Translations under genes and position numbers: made by a program
Notes under the pieces: generated by a model
Told to the model about the DNA's origin: nothing
Seen by the model: the letters and a program-made list of their open reading frames with translations, nothing else
The model's database searches: none
Assembly (NCBI GenBank): GCA_963715055.1
Contig: CAVQRB010000018.1
Location: 434,001-498,000 of the forward strand
Length of the DNA: 64,000 nucleotides
Source of the DNA: CAVQRB01 sp963715055
GTDB taxonomy: Bacteria > Pseudomonadota > Alphaproteobacteria > Rhodobacterales > Rhodobacteraceae
Direction: 5' to 3'
Part shown: in pieces, positions 1-9,796 of the stretch
Numbering within the stretch: position 1 is the stretch's first letter
Layout: every line of letters starts with the position of its first letter

Positions 1-53
1 GCGGTGGTTCCCTCGCGAACCGTCTTGATTGGCAACTCTGACGCTGCGACCAT
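1..53 (-). CDS. possible 5' end of a divergent gene, partial
   Basis: On the minus strand an ATG at 53 opens a frame (Met-Val-Ala-Ala-Ser-Glu-Leu-Pro-Ile-Lys-Thr-Val-Arg-Glu-Gly) that stays open to the window edge. A GAGG sequence lies about 9 bases upstream. It would be divergent from dapE, with 54-314 as the shared promoter region. Only about 17 codons are visible, so no family can be assigned and it may not be a gene. Confidence 0.25.
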   Translation of the reverse strand, partial: MVAASELPIKTVREGTT

Positions 54-314
54 ACTGCCTGCCTCACCAGTTTGTCAGGGAAATGCATCCATAACGCACC
101 CGAGCGCCGGACGGCGATCATTCGGTTTGCGCGCGGAAGGCCCCGTTCTGACGGTGACCGGTCTGCTATTGCCCTGCCTCGGGTTATTATTGGGAAAAGA
201 GTAACACGTCCTGCGGGAGTTTGTTAAGAAATTATGCATCTTTTCGATCTTGGCTTCCGGCGCTTTGGGAACGACTGTGTGGCAACCCCTGATTTGACCG
301 CTGTAGGAGCCGAT

Positions 315-1460
315 ATGACCGAGATTGATCCTGTAGACCTGACCGCCGATCTGGTGCGTTGTCCTTCCGTGACTCCGGCAGATGAGGGTGCGCTTGATGT
401 GCTGCATGGGTTGCTCGAGGCGACAGGGTTCGACTGTGTCTGGGCGGATCGTGGCGGCATCCGCAACCTTCTGGCACGCTGGGGGAAAAAGGGCCACGAC
501 CGGACCTTCGGCTTCAACGGCCATACCGATGTGGTGCCGGTCGGCGACGTCGCGTCCTGGTCGGTGCCACCCTTCGGCGCCGAGATCCGGGATGGCGTCA
601 TGTACGGACGGGGCACGACGGACATGAAATCCGGCGTTGCTGCATTCGTTGCCGCGGCCATCGATTTCGTCAGGACCAGCCCGCCCGATGGTGCGATCCT
701 GCTCGCGATCACGGGGGACGAGGAGGGCGACGCGGTCGATGGCACGCGCGCTCTGCTCGACCATATGGCAAAGGCTGGCGAGCGCATGAGCGTCTGTCTG
801 GTGGGAGAGCCCACCTGCCCCGACCGTATGGGCGACATGATCAAGATCGGCCGTCGCGGATCGATGAACATCCGGATTACCCTGACCGGAAAACAGGGGC
901 ACGCCGCCTATCCGCACCGCGCGCTGAACCCGCTGCCAGCGATGATGCGTCTGATGGACCGTCTGGCGAGCCACGAACTCGATCAGGGAACGGAGCATTT
1001 CGATCCCTCCTCGCTGGCCATCGTCACCGTGGACACGGGCAACCCGGCCACGAATGTCATTCCTGCGGAATGCTCCGCAGGGGTCAACATCCGCTTCAAC
1101 GATGCCCATGACAGCAAGTCGCTTACGGCGTGGATCAAGCAGGAAGTCGCCAAGATAGAGACTGAATTCGGCGTCAAGTCACGCCTCCAGGTCAAGGTTT
1201 CCGGTGAGAGTTTCCTGACACCGCCCGGACCGCTCTCGGCACTCGTGTCACAGGCGGTCATCGCTGAGACCGGCGTCACGCCGGTGCTCTCCACCAGCGG
1301 CGGCACATCTGATGCCCGCTTCGTCAAGGATCATTGCCCGGTGGTGGAATTCGGACTGGTCGGCAGGTCGATGCACCAGGTGGATGAAAACGTCGAGATC
1401 GCCCATATCCGGCAACTGAAGGCGATCTACACCCGCATCATGCGAGACTATTTCGGGTGA
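315..1460 (+). CDS. dapE: succinyl-diaminopimelate desuccinylase DapE
   Basis: M20-family metallopeptidase of 381 residues. It hydrolyses N-succinyl-LL-2,6-diaminopimelate to succinate and LL-diaminopimelate in cytoplasmic lysine and peptidoglycan biosynthesis. The first metal motif is at about residues 67-76 (FNGHTDVVPVGD, His70 and Asp72), with the bridging Asp near 103 (GTTDMKSG) and the catalytic Glu pair at about 136-137 (TGDEEGDA). The C-terminal SGGTSDARF stretch is typical of the family. I chose the ATG at 315 because AGGAG at 305-309 gives ideal spacing; an in-frame ATG at 234 would add 27 residues unlike the family and has no ribosome site. The stop overlaps the next GTG start by 4 bases, so the downstream gene is translationally coupled. 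Confidence 0.95.
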   Translation: MTEIDPVDLTADLVRCPSVTPADEGALDVLHGLLEATGFDCVWADRGGIRNLLARWGKKGHDRTFGFNGHTDVVPVGDVASWSVPPFGAEIRDGVMYGRGTTDMKSGVAAFVAAAIDFVRTSPPDGAILLAITGDEEGDAVDGTRALLDHMAKAGERMSVCLVGEPTCPDRMGDMIKIGRRGSMNIRITLTGKQGHAAYPHRALNPLPAMMRLMDRLASHELDQGTEHFDPSSLAIVTVDTGNPATNVIPAECSAGVNIRFNDAHDSKSLTAWIKQEVAKIETEFGVKSRLQVKVSGESFLTPPGPLSALVSQAVIAETGVTPVLSTSGGTSDARFVKDHCPVVEFGLVGRSMHQVDENVEIAHIRQLKAIYTRIMRDYFG

Positions 1461-2065
1461 AACGCCGGCTTGTGGTGATGCTGAAGGAGCCACGCGCGGG
1501 CCGCGTCAAGACACGCCTCGGGCGCACCATCGGCATGACGCAGGCGGCCTGGTGGTTCCGGCATCAGACTGCAAGGCTGCTACGTGACCTAGAAGACCAA
1601 CGTTGGGATATCGTGCTTGCGGTCTCCCCGGACGTCGAGGGAATGTCCAGCCGCGTCTGGCCAGCGCATTTGGCACGAATTCCGCAGGGCAGGGGCAATC
1701 TCGGTGACCGGATGAAACGCGCGTTGACCCTCCAAGGCACGGGACCCGTCTGCGTGATCGGCGCGGATATCCCGGGGATCAGGCGGCATCACGTCGCCGC
1801 AGCCTTCCGGGCGCTGGGTCCGTCCGAGGCGGTTCTGGGTCCGGCACCCGATGGCGGCTACTGGCTCATCGGGTTGAAACGGGCACGACCGGCCCCGCGG
1901 GGGCTTTTCGAGGCGGTTCGCTGGTCGTCAAGCCATGCCATGGCCGACACGCTGCGCAGCCTCGCCCCGCTGCGCGTCGCCTTCGTCGATACCCTCAGCG
2001 ATGTCGATGAGGCCGACGATTTGCCCATGACGCGAGCCTGCCTGCATGCTACGTCCGACGCATGA
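1457..2065 (+). CDS. DUF2064/TIGR04282-type nucleotide-sugar transferase-like protein
   Basis: A 202-residue protein starting on GTG inside the dapE stop (GTGA overlap). The N-terminal MLKEPRAGRVKTRLG motif resembles the nucleotide-binding loop of GT-A fold transferases of the CofC/MobA type, and VIGADIPG at about residues 96-103 with DGGYWLIGLK at about 132-141 are hallmarks of the DUF2064 (TIGR04282) family. Some members are annotated as arsenosugar biosynthesis glycosyltransferases; the substrate here is unknown and there are no arsenic genes nearby. It sits between dapE and rnr with 4-base overlaps on both sides. No signal peptide is seen, so it is probably cytoplasmic. Confidence 0.8.
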   Translation: MKRRLVVMLKEPRAGRVKTRLGRTIGMTQAAWWFRHQTARLLRDLEDQRWDIVLAVSPDVEGMSSRVWPAHLARIPQGRGNLGDRMKRALTLQGTGPVCVIGADIPGIRRHHVAAAFRALGPSEAVLGPAPDGGYWLIGLKRARPAPRGLFEAVRWSSSHAMADTLRSLAPLRVAFVDTLSDVDEADDLPMTRACLHATSDA

Positions 2066-4317
2066 GCAACATCCCCACCAAGCCGCAAATTCTCGAGTGG
2101 ATCGAGCAGCATCCGACCCTGACCGCCAAGCGCGACATCGCGAAGGCTTTCGGGATCAAGGGCGCGGCCCGGATCGACCTCAAGCGTGTGCTCAAGGAAT
2201 TGGAAGCCGACGGGCATCTGGAGAAGCGCAAGCGCAGTTATCAGGATCCGGACAGGTTGCCTCCGGTGAGCGTCCTGCTCGTCACCGGCCCCGACGCCAG
2301 CGGTGATCTCTTCGCAAAGCCGATGGAGTGGGAGGGCAAGGGGGTCGAGCCCGTCGTGCTGGTCGTGCCGCGCGCCTCCGATCCCGCCTTGGGCGAAGGC
2401 GACCGCATCCTCGCCCGCCTTTCGGTGGTAAAGGGTGAGGATCACCATTACGAAGCCCGCCTGATCCGCCGGATCGGAACCAACCCGCGCCGGGTTGTCG
2501 GCATCTTCCGCAAGACGGCGGAGGGCGGTCGCATCCTGCCCATCGACAAGGGCGCGGACAAGGAATGGGTTGTGGAGACGCAAGCCACCCATGGGGCAAG
2601 GGACGGTGAACTGGTCGAGGCGGAGCAGGCCGGGCCCAGGGGGCGCATGGGGCTTCCCCGGGCGCGGATCGTGGAGCGTCTTGGCGATCCGACGGCCCCC
2701 AAGGCGGTGTCCCTGATCGCGATCCATCAGCATGGCATCCCGGATGCTTTTCCGGATGATGCCATCGAACAGGCGGATGCGGCCAAACCCGTGGGTCTGA
2801 AGGGCCGCGAGGATCTGCGCGACCTGCCGCTGCTGACCATCGACCCGTCGGATGCGCGTGACCGGGACGATGCCTGCTATGCCCACGCCGATGAAGACCC
2901 GAAGAATGAAGGCGGCCATGTGCTCTGGGTCGCGATCGCGGATGTGGCGGCCTATGTGCTGCCCGATACGCCGCTGGATCGCGAGGCGCGCAAGCGTGGC
3001 AACTCCACCTATTTCCCCGACCGCGTGGTGCCGATGCTGCCGGACAGGCTTTCTGGCGATCTTTGTTCCTTGCATGAAGGGGTGCCGCGCGCCTGTGTCG
3101 CTGTTCGGATGCGGCTCGATGCGCATGGCAACAAGCTCGAGCACAGTTTCCACCGAGGGTTGATGCGCTCTATTGCCTCGCTGAACTACGAAGAGGTGCA
3201 GGCGGCCATCGACGGCGCGCCGAATGAGCGAACCGAGCCCTTGTTAGAGCCTGTTCTGAAACCGCTCTACGCTGCCTATGGCGCCCTTGTTCACGCGCGC
3301 AACCGGCGCCAGCCGCTCGATCTGGATCTGCCTGAACGGCGGATCGAGCTCAGCGAGAAAGGCGACGTGCTGTCGGTCAACTTCAAGGAACGTCTGGATG
3401 CGCACCGCCTGATCGAGGAATTCATGGTGCTCGCCAATGTTTCGGCAGCGGAGACCCTGATCGCGAAGAAGACCCCGCTGCTGTTCCGCGTCCATGAGGA
3501 GCCGAGCCCGGAGAAACTCGACGCGCTGCGCGAGACCGCCCGCGCCAGCGGCTACACGTTGGCAAAGGGACAGGTGCTCAAGACGGCGCACCTCAATCGC
3601 CTTCTCAACGATGCGGCGGGGTCGGACGAGGCAGAACTGATCAACATGTCGACTCTCCGCTCAATGACGCAGGCCTATTACGGGCCGCACAATCTGGGTC
3701 ACTTCGGGCTGGCCTTGCAGCGCTACGCGCATTTCACCTCGCCGATCCGGCGCTACTCGGATCTGATTGTGCACCGCGCCCTGATCACGGCGCACGGCTG
3801 GGGCAAGGACGGGTTGCGCCCTGAAGATCACGATGCACTCGAACAGATCGGGCAACATATCTCCGACACCGAGCGGCGCTCGATGATGGCGGAGCGCGAC
3901 ACCACGGACCGGTATCTGGCGGCCTATCTCAGTGAACGGGTCGGTGGCGAATTCGCCGGACGGATCAGCGGCATCGCGCGTTTCGGCGTCTTCGTGAAGC
4001 TGGATGAGACCGGGGCGGATGGGTTGATACCGATGCGGTCGATCGGGTCGGAATACTTCCATTTCGACGCGGAGGCCGGGACGCTCATGGGGGCGGATAC
4101 CGGGGTGACGCTCCGTCTCGGTCAGCGCGTGACGGTCCGACTGGCGGAAGCAGCACCGGTCACGGGCGGCATCGCGCTGGAACTGCTCTCCCTCGACGGG
4201 CAGTCGTTGCCTCAGGGTCGCACGTCGCCGGCTGGTCGCTCGCCACGTCGCAAGACCGTGAAAGCCAAACGCAAGGCCGACAAGATCAAGCGTAAGGTCA
4301 AGCGAACCCGCCGCTAG
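2062..4317 (+). CDS. rnr: ribonuclease R
   Basis: 3'-5' exoribonuclease of 751 residues in the RNase II/RNB superfamily, which degrades structured RNA and takes part in RNA quality control. An N-terminal helix-turn-helix/cold-shock region is followed by the RNB domain, whose catalytic Asp cluster is IDPSDARDRDDACYAHAD at about 260-277. The conserved HFTSPIRRYSDLIVHR block is near 557-572. An S1 domain (GRISGIARFGVFVKL) lies near residues 635-690, and a Lys/Arg-rich tail after about 715 is typical of RNase R. The start ATG overlaps the stop of the preceding gene (ATGA). The last bases overlap the convergent GST-like gene by 4. Confidence 0.96.
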   Translation: MSNIPTKPQILEWIEQHPTLTAKRDIAKAFGIKGAARIDLKRVLKELEADGHLEKRKRSYQDPDRLPPVSVLLVTGPDASGDLFAKPMEWEGKGVEPVVLVVPRASDPALGEGDRILARLSVVKGEDHHYEARLIRRIGTNPRRVVGIFRKTAEGGRILPIDKGADKEWVVETQATHGARDGELVEAEQAGPRGRMGLPRARIVERLGDPTAPKAVSLIAIHQHGIPDAFPDDAIEQADAAKPVGLKGREDLRDLPLLTIDPSDARDRDDACYAHADEDPKNEGGHVLWVAIADVAAYVLPDTPLDREARKRGNSTYFPDRVVPMLPDRLSGDLCSLHEGVPRACVAVRMRLDAHGNKLEHSFHRGLMRSIASLNYEEVQAAIDGAPNERTEPLLEPVLKPLYAAYGALVHARNRRQPLDLDLPERRIELSEKGDVLSVNFKERLDAHRLIEEFMVLANVSAAETLIAKKTPLLFRVHEEPSPEKLDALRETARASGYTLAKGQVLKTAHLNRLLNDAAGSDEAELINMSTLRSMTQAYYGPHNLGHFGLALQRYAHFTSPIRRYSDLIVHRALITAHGWGKDGLRPEDHDALEQIGQHISDTERRSMMAERDTTDRYLAAYLSERVGGEFAGRISGIARFGVFVKLDETGADGLIPMRSIGSEYFHFDAEAGTLMGADTGVTLRLGQRVTVRLAEAAPVTGGIALELLSLDGQSLPQGRTSPAGRSPRRKTVKAKRKADKIKRKVKRTRR

Positions 4318-5006
4318 CCGGTCAGTTCCGCGACCCGTGCGGCATAGGCTGCAAGGATTGCGTCCTCGGCAACGCGGCGGCTAAGGGCCGTCTCGACAGG
4401 TGTCGCGATCATCGCGCTCAGCATCGGTCCGACCGAACAATCCGCCGCAGACGGCTCGTCGCCGAAAAGATACAGGTCCTGCCCGAGGCGTGTGGCGATA
4501 GCTGCGAGATCAGCTTCTATCCGGGCCAGCCGATCCGCCTCGCTGAACCGTCCGATCCCTTGTGCATGCAGCCCGTGCAACACCTCCTTGCGCACCCGAC
4601 CCGAGATGAAGCCACGCAGGACAAAAGGGATCGGCTTGAAGTAGGTGTCCCTGATCGAGGGCCATATCGCCTCATTTCCCCAGCGGTCGAAAAGCAGATG
4701 GAAATACATGTGGTCTTCTGCCATGCGGATGAAGGCGCGCGAGGTTGCCTTGTCGAGCTTCGACAGGCCCTTGTCGAAATTGGCACCATTTGCCTCAAGA
4801 TAGTCTCTGATTCCGTCACTGTCGGGAATGATGCGACCCGCCACCCGGATGACCGGCAGCTTGCCATGGGGCAGCTTGCGCGGGTCGAGCGTGTCTTCGC
4901 GTTGCCAGGGTTGACCGGAGAGGGTCAACAGGCAGGCGGCCTTGGTACAGAACGGACTGGCGGAAAATTGACCGTAGAGGGGCGGGTAGGTCAAGAGATC
5001 GATCAT
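4314..5006 (-). CDS. glutathione S-transferase family protein
   Basis: A 230-residue cytoplasmic protein with an N-terminal thioredoxin-like GST domain (PPLYGQFSASPFCTKA at about residues 8-23, GKLPVIRVAGRIIPDS near 49-64) and an all-helical C-terminal domain. The Ser-Pro-Phe-Cys stretch near the N-terminus is where a catalytic Ser or Cys would sit in related GSTs. The substrate is unknown. It is convergent with rnr; its TAG stop shares bases with the rnr stop. Upstream of its start, between 5007 and 5269, there is no further gene, so the region must carry promoters for this gene and for the divergent lytic transglycosylase. Confidence 0.85.
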   Translation of the reverse strand: MIDLLTYPPLYGQFSASPFCTKAACLLTLSGQPWQREDTLDPRKLPHGKLPVIRVAGRIIPDSDGIRDYLEANGANFDKGLSKLDKATSRAFIRMAEDHMYFHLLFDRWGNEAIWPSIRDTYFKPIPFVLRGFISGRVRKEVLHGLHAQGIGRFSEADRLARIEADLAAIATRLGQDLYLFGDEPSAADCSVGPMLSAMIATPVETALSRRVAEDAILAAYAARVAELTG

Positions 5007-5269
5007 TCATGTCTCCCTTCGTTTCGAGGCGGCGACCGGGTCAGGCGGTACTTGCGCCGAGACGGACAAAGCCGGGCTTTCGATGCAACACGCAGGCCTG
5101 TGAGCAGCCTGGTTGCGGAAGCATCCTGGGGCAACACGTTTCGGCATCCGGGCCATTCAGGTCGGCAAGACTGGAACGGCAAAGCGTCGCGACCGGTCGC
5201 AAGACTTCTTTCGACAAAAGGAGTTTCGCGGTATGGTGGCGAAAAAACAAGAAGCAGCAGGTATTCATC

Positions 5270-6589
5270 ATGCGAATCACGGGCATTTGCGCGGCTCTGG
5301 CCGGCGTATTGACGCTAACTCATGGTGCTGGGGCCGAGGGAATCCTTCCCGATCCGTCCCTCGCACCGATCAAGGTCACGGCGACAGTCGATGCCGCAGC
5401 ATCGAGTTTGCGGCCCAAAGTCAGGCCGGTGGATGCAAACCCGGATCTGCATCCGGCTGTTTTCGGTGTTGAGGACGGGTTCATCTTGTGGCTCGACGGC
5501 TTCAAGGATCGTGCACGCGTTGCAGGCATAGGCGAGCGCACGCTGCAAGAGGCGTTCAACGGGATCTCTCCGGACCCGGAGGTGATCAAACGCGATCGCA
5601 ACCAGTCGGAATTCACCAAGACGATCTGGCAATATCTTGCAAGTGCGGCCTCCGACACAAGGATTGCCAATGGAAAATCGGCGCTCGCAGCGCATGCGCA
5701 GACGCTCGACGCCATTGAGGCACGTTACGGCGTCGAGAAGGAAGTGGTCGTGGCGGTCTGGGGGCTGGAAAGCGCCTATGGCACCTACCGTGGCAGCAAT
5801 GATGTCGTGCGATCCCTCGCAACGCTTGCGCATGAGGGGCGACGCGGGGCCTTCTTCGAGGAGCAACTTATATCTGCGTTGAAAATCCTCCAGAACGGCG
5901 ACATTCCCGCGCGCAGCATGACCGGCAGTTGGGCGGGCGCGATGGGGCACACGCAGTTCATCCCGACCTCCTATCTTGCCTATGCCGTTGATTTTGACGG
6001 GGACGGCCGGCGGGACATCTGGTCGGAGGATCCGACGGATGCGCTGGCGTCCACGGCCGCATATCTTCGGAAATCCGGCTGGACCAAGGGCCAGCCCTGG
6101 GGCGTCGAGGTCCGCCTGCCTGAAGGCTTTGACTACGCGCTTGCGAACCGCAAGACAACCAAGACGCCCGCGGACTGGGCGCGTCTCGATGTGGTCGGCA
6201 GTGACGGGCGCGTCGTGCCGGATCACGGGCCCGCCGCGATCCTGCTTCCGGCGGGCGCGCAAGGTGCTGCCTTCATGATCTTCGAAAACTTCGCAGCCAT
6301 CGAGAAATACAACGCGGCTGATGCCTATGTGATCGGCGTCGGGCACCTGAGCGATCGGATCTCGGGCGGGCCTGCGATCCTTTCGGGATGGCCTGCGGAT
6401 GATCGTGCGCTGACCTTTGCGGAACGCAAGGAAATGCAGCAGCGCCTGACGGAGGCGGGGTTCGACACCCAAGGCGTTGACGGGCGTATCGGTCCCAATA
6501 CCATCGATGCGGTGCGCGGTTTCCAACGTGCCAAGGGGTTGGCACCGGACGGCTATGCCTCGCTCGGGTTGTTGCAGCGTCTGCGCTAA
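5270..6589 (+). CDS. MltB-family lytic murein transglycosylase with C-terminal peptidoglycan-binding domain
   Basis: An exported 439-residue enzyme predicted to cleave the MurNAc-GlcNAc bond of peptidoglycan with 1,6-anhydro product formation. A signal peptide (MRITGICAALAGVLTLTHGAGAEG) precedes a transglycosylase domain with the catalytic Glu in VVAVWGLESAYGTYRG, followed by GSWAGAMGHTQFIPTSYLAY and a Ca-binding-like DFDGDGRRD loop. The last ~60 residues form a peptidoglycan-binding type 1 domain (LTEAGFDTQGVDGRIGPNT). I took ATG 5270 because it gives a clean signal peptide; the frame is open upstream to 5009 but that stretch does not resemble the family. Confidence 0.92.
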   Translation: MRITGICAALAGVLTLTHGAGAEGILPDPSLAPIKVTATVDAAASSLRPKVRPVDANPDLHPAVFGVEDGFILWLDGFKDRARVAGIGERTLQEAFNGISPDPEVIKRDRNQSEFTKTIWQYLASAASDTRIANGKSALAAHAQTLDAIEARYGVEKEVVVAVWGLESAYGTYRGSNDVVRSLATLAHEGRRGAFFEEQLISALKILQNGDIPARSMTGSWAGAMGHTQFIPTSYLAYAVDFDGDGRRDIWSEDPTDALASTAAYLRKSGWTKGQPWGVEVRLPEGFDYALANRKTTKTPADWARLDVVGSDGRVVPDHGPAAILLPAGAQGAAFMIFENFAAIEKYNAADAYVIGVGHLSDRISGGPAILSGWPADDRALTFAERKEMQQRLTEAGFDTQGVDGRIGPNTIDAVRGFQRAKGLAPDGYASLGLLQRLR

Positions 6590-6975
6590 TTCAGGGAGGC
6601 AAACAGCGCGGAGGTGCGCTGCCGTGTCTCGTCGATCCGGCAGGAGCGGATTCGGATCGATGTTCCCGATCCACCGCCGAAGAGACTGCCCAGGTAGTCG
6701 CAATGGGATTGCCGAAACGCAACCCAATCCCCTTGGGCCTTTTCAAGCGCGGGCACCGCTGCGCTGCGCGTTGTGACAGTGTCGAGGTCGATCGCATTGT
6801 TCATCGCTGCATTGAGCGCGATTTCGAGTGCGGCGTTCGCATCGGCTTCCACGTCGATGAGACAATCGGCGATCTCGACCTGAGATCCGTTGCTTACGCT
6901 GCACTCGAGCGAAGGATCGCCCTGCGCCAAGACCGGCAGGAAAATGAGGCCGACCACAGCCGCGCGTGTCTTCAC
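6586..6975 (-). CDS. LprI-like (DUF1311) small exported protein
   Basis: A 129-residue protein that starts on GTG at 6975 inside the stop of the upstream permease gene (GTGA overlap). A short signal peptide (KTRAAVVGLIFLPVLAQG) is followed by a Cys-containing helical domain with the ALEKAQGDWVAFRQSHCDYL motif typical of the lysozyme-inhibitor LprI N-terminal/DUF1311 family. Four or more Cys residues suggest disulfides in the periplasm. It is probably the last gene of the minus-strand transporter operon, although no link to transport is known. It ends 4 bases inside the convergent mltB-type gene. Confidence 0.8.
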   Translation of the reverse strand: MKTRAAVVGLIFLPVLAQGDPSLECSVSNGSQVEIADCLIDVEADANAALEIALNAAMNNAIDLDTVTTRSAAVPALEKAQGDWVAFRQSHCDYLGSLFGGGSGTSIRIRSCRIDETRQRTSALFASLN

Positions 6976-8150
6976 GAGGGGCTCATGCCCCGCAGGCGTT
7001 CGGACCGGCGCCGCAGCAACTCCACCACCGTCAGAAGCGCGATGGAGACGACCACGAGGATGGTTGCCACCGCGAGGATCGTCGGGCTGATCTGCTCTCG
7101 CAACCCGGTGAACATCTGCCAGGGCAATGTCTTCTGCCCGGCGGAGCCCACGAAGAGCACCACGACCACCTCGTCGAATGAGGTGATGAAGGCGAAAAGC
7201 CCGCCGGAGATCACCCCGGGCAGGATGAGCGGCATCTGCACCCGGAAGAAGGTGGTGACCGGGTCCGCGCCCATATTCGCTGCGGCCCGTGTCAGCGAAT
7301 TGTCGAAGCCCACCAGCGTTGCGGTCACGGTTATGATCACGAAGGGGATGCCGAGTGCCGCATGGGCCAGAACCACGCCGATGTAGGTGCCCTGCAGGCC
7401 GATGCGGCTGTAGAAGAAATACATGCCTGCCGCGGAAATGATCAGCGGCACGATCATCGGGGAAATCAGGATCGCCATGATCGCCCGGCGGAACGGCACG
7501 TGCGGCTGGCTGAGGCCGATGGCGGCGAGGGTGCCGAAGCTGACCGACAGAAGCGTGGCCGCCGGAGCGATCTTGATCGAGTTCCAGAGCGCTTGCTGCC
7601 AGTCGGGGTTGTTGAAGAAATCGCGGTAGTGTTTCAGCGAATAGCCATCGGGATCGAACCGCAGCATTTCCGGCGTGAAGGTGAAGAAGTTCTGCGCGTT
7701 GAAGCTGAGCGGCATGACCACGAGGATCGGTGTGATCAGGAAGACGAGGATCGCCCCGCAGATCACCCGGAACGTATAGTGCCACAGTACCTGTCCGGAG
7801 GTGAGGTAAGGGGCGAGATAGGCCCGGTATCGCCCTTCGTAGAGCCAGAAACTGAACCAGCCGAAGAACCAGCCGAAGAGAGCGCCGATAATGCCCGCAG
7901 GCAGCCCGCCAATGGCAAAACCCGCGATGGCCATGCCGATGCCGACGACCCAGCGGCTCCGGATTTCTGCCTTCACCACCTGCGTGATGATAAAGGCGAT
8001 GGCTGCCATGATGACAGCACCCAGAGCCACGCCCAGAAGCGAATTGCCCTGTGCTGTGCCAACGAAAAGGCCCGCGAAGGCCCCGGCGGCAGCGACGACG
8101 GGAACGTAGAAGGAGACCGGGGTGCGCGAAATCGGTGTGAGTGCAGCCAT
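6972..8150 (-). CDS. ABC transporter permease, PotC type, with N-terminal membrane extension
   Basis: A 392-residue inner-membrane permease of the spermidine/putrescine class. Residues from about 120 onward are a normal PotC/PotI-like permease with the EAA-loop region NSLTRAAANMGADPVTTFFRVQMPLILPG. The first ~110 residues are extra and hold three or four hydrophobic helices (VVAAAGAFAGLFVGTAQG, GVALGAVIMAAIAFIIT, GIGMAIAGFAIGGLP), which standard PotC proteins lack. It follows the frameshifted partner permease by 4 bases and overlaps the LprI-like gene. Substrate is inferred from operon context only. Confidence 0.88.
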   Translation of the reverse strand: MAALTPISRTPVSFYVPVVAAAGAFAGLFVGTAQGNSLLGVALGAVIMAAIAFIITQVVKAEIRSRWVVGIGMAIAGFAIGGLPAGIIGALFGWFFGWFSFWLYEGRYRAYLAPYLTSGQVLWHYTFRVICGAILVFLITPILVVMPLSFNAQNFFTFTPEMLRFDPDGYSLKHYRDFFNNPDWQQALWNSIKIAPAATLLSVSFGTLAAIGLSQPHVPFRRAIMAILISPMIVPLIISAAGMYFFYSRIGLQGTYIGVVLAHAALGIPFVIITVTATLVGFDNSLTRAAANMGADPVTTFFRVQMPLILPGVISGGLFAFITSFDEVVVVLFVGSAGQKTLPWQMFTGLREQISPTILAVATILVVVSIALLTVVELLRRRSERLRGMSPS

Positions 8151-8154
8151 GATC

Positions 8155-9796
8155 TCAGCCCCCCAGTTTCACGTTGTCGATGCCGACGATCTTGTCGTAG
8201 ACGTAGTAAAGGCCCATCACGACCGTGAGAAGAATGGTACCCAGGGCCGCCGCCAGCCCCCAATTGAGCGAACTGGAGATGTGGTAGGCGATCCGGTTCG
8301 AGATGAACGTGCCCGTGGTGCCGCCCACCAGTTCCGGCGTGATGTAGTAGCCGATCGACAGGATGAAGACGAGGATCGAACCCGCGCCAATGCCCGGTAC
8401 GGATTGCGGGAAATAGACCCGCCAGAAAGCGGTCCAGTTCGTCGCACCGAGCGATTTCGCGGCGCGCAGGTAGGTCGGTGGAATGGTCTTCATCACCGAA
8501 TAGAGCGGCAGGATCATGAACGGCAGAAGGATATGCGTCATCGCGATGATCGTGCCGGTCTGGTTGTTGATCATCACCAGCCTGTTGGCATCCGAGACCA
8601 CGCCGAGCCAGACGAGCACATCATTGATCACCCCTTCCTGTTGCAGCATGACTTTCCACGCGGAGGTCCGCACCAGAAGCGATGTCCAGAACGGCAGCAA
8701 GCACGAGGATCATCAGCAGGTTCGCGGTCCGTGCGCTCAGGTTCGCGAGCAGCCAGGCAACGGGATAGCCCAGCAGAATGCAGCTTCCGGTGATCAGCAG
8801 CGACATGAAGAGCGTGCGCCCGAACAGCATGATGTAGACCTGTTCGTTCTCGGGGCGCATTTCCGGGCCGTCGAGGCCTTTCTTCATGTCCACGGCCGCG
8901 AGGAAGTAACCGGATGTGAAGCTTGGCGAGTAGGTCTTGATCGTCTGCCAGACATCGAGATCGACCCAATCCTTGTCGATATCCGCGAAGGACTCGGTGA
9001 AATTGATGGTCTCGAAACCCGGGACGGCCGCCGCAGCTTCCTGAAGCTCCGCGGCACCAGGACCGGTATAAGCGCCGATGTCCGCGCCGCCGGTCAGATC
9101 GTAGTAGAGGGTCGAGTAGACCAGCGCCCAAGGGTCTTCCCTGGCGAGATTGTCTTCTTCCTCGACCTGAACGAAGGCGGCGTAAATCTCGTATTTGTCG
9201 GCCGTTTGCGGCAAGAGAGCCTCGATCCCATCGCGGAACTCGAAGGCGGGCTGGTCATCTCCGGATTGAGGGTCCCAGGCCGCCATCTCGGCGAGCCAGT
9301 CGTCGGAGCCCATCATGGCATTCCAGTTCTCGCCGTCCTTCCAATATGCGTTCAGGTCTTCAAACTGATCCTGATAGAATTCGCCCATGTCCTCGACCTG
9401 TCGGCCGGATTTGCGAAAAAGCGAGGAGACACCGGACAACTCGTAGTTCAGCCGCGAGCCCAGGCGCGTATGCAGCTTGCGCTCCTGCGCGATGAACATG
9501 TCCTGGAAGAGCGCTCGGAAGACCTCCTCACCGGGCGGGTTCGTGTCGGTCAGCTCCCAGGTCTCGAGCGCGGTCGTCGTGCGCGGCAAGGTCTCGGAGA
9601 CGATCTGGTTTTCCACGGAGCGGAACAGCATGTCCGCGATCGGCGCGACGAAAGTGACGAGCACGAAGATCAGGAGCGGGGCGATCAAGGCCAGCGCCCG
9701 CAGTTTTTGACGCCTGAGGGCTCGGTTCAGGCTCGATTTCAGGGTCGTGCCGTCAGCGGCCATCATCGGACCGGAGGTTGTGGCTGTCTTGCTCAT
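8155..9796 (-). pseudogene. ABC transporter permease, PotB type, broken by a single-base frameshift
   Basis: Two frames together encode one permease. The first frame (9796 to about 8699, 366 codons) ends in ...ARTANLLMILVL and the second frame continues LPFWTSLLVRTSAWKVML to the stop at 8155. The canonical permease reads straight through this point, so one extra base at about 8698 (minus-strand GTGCTTGCTGCCG, where removing the G restores phase) breaks it. Corrected length is about 546 residues. TM1 is near residues 35-55 and the next membrane segment is only near 330-350; the ~260 residues between would be a large periplasmic domain, unusual for this family. Either a real inactivating mutation or a sequencing error. 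Its start overlaps the DUF1330 gene stop. Confidence 0.85.
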
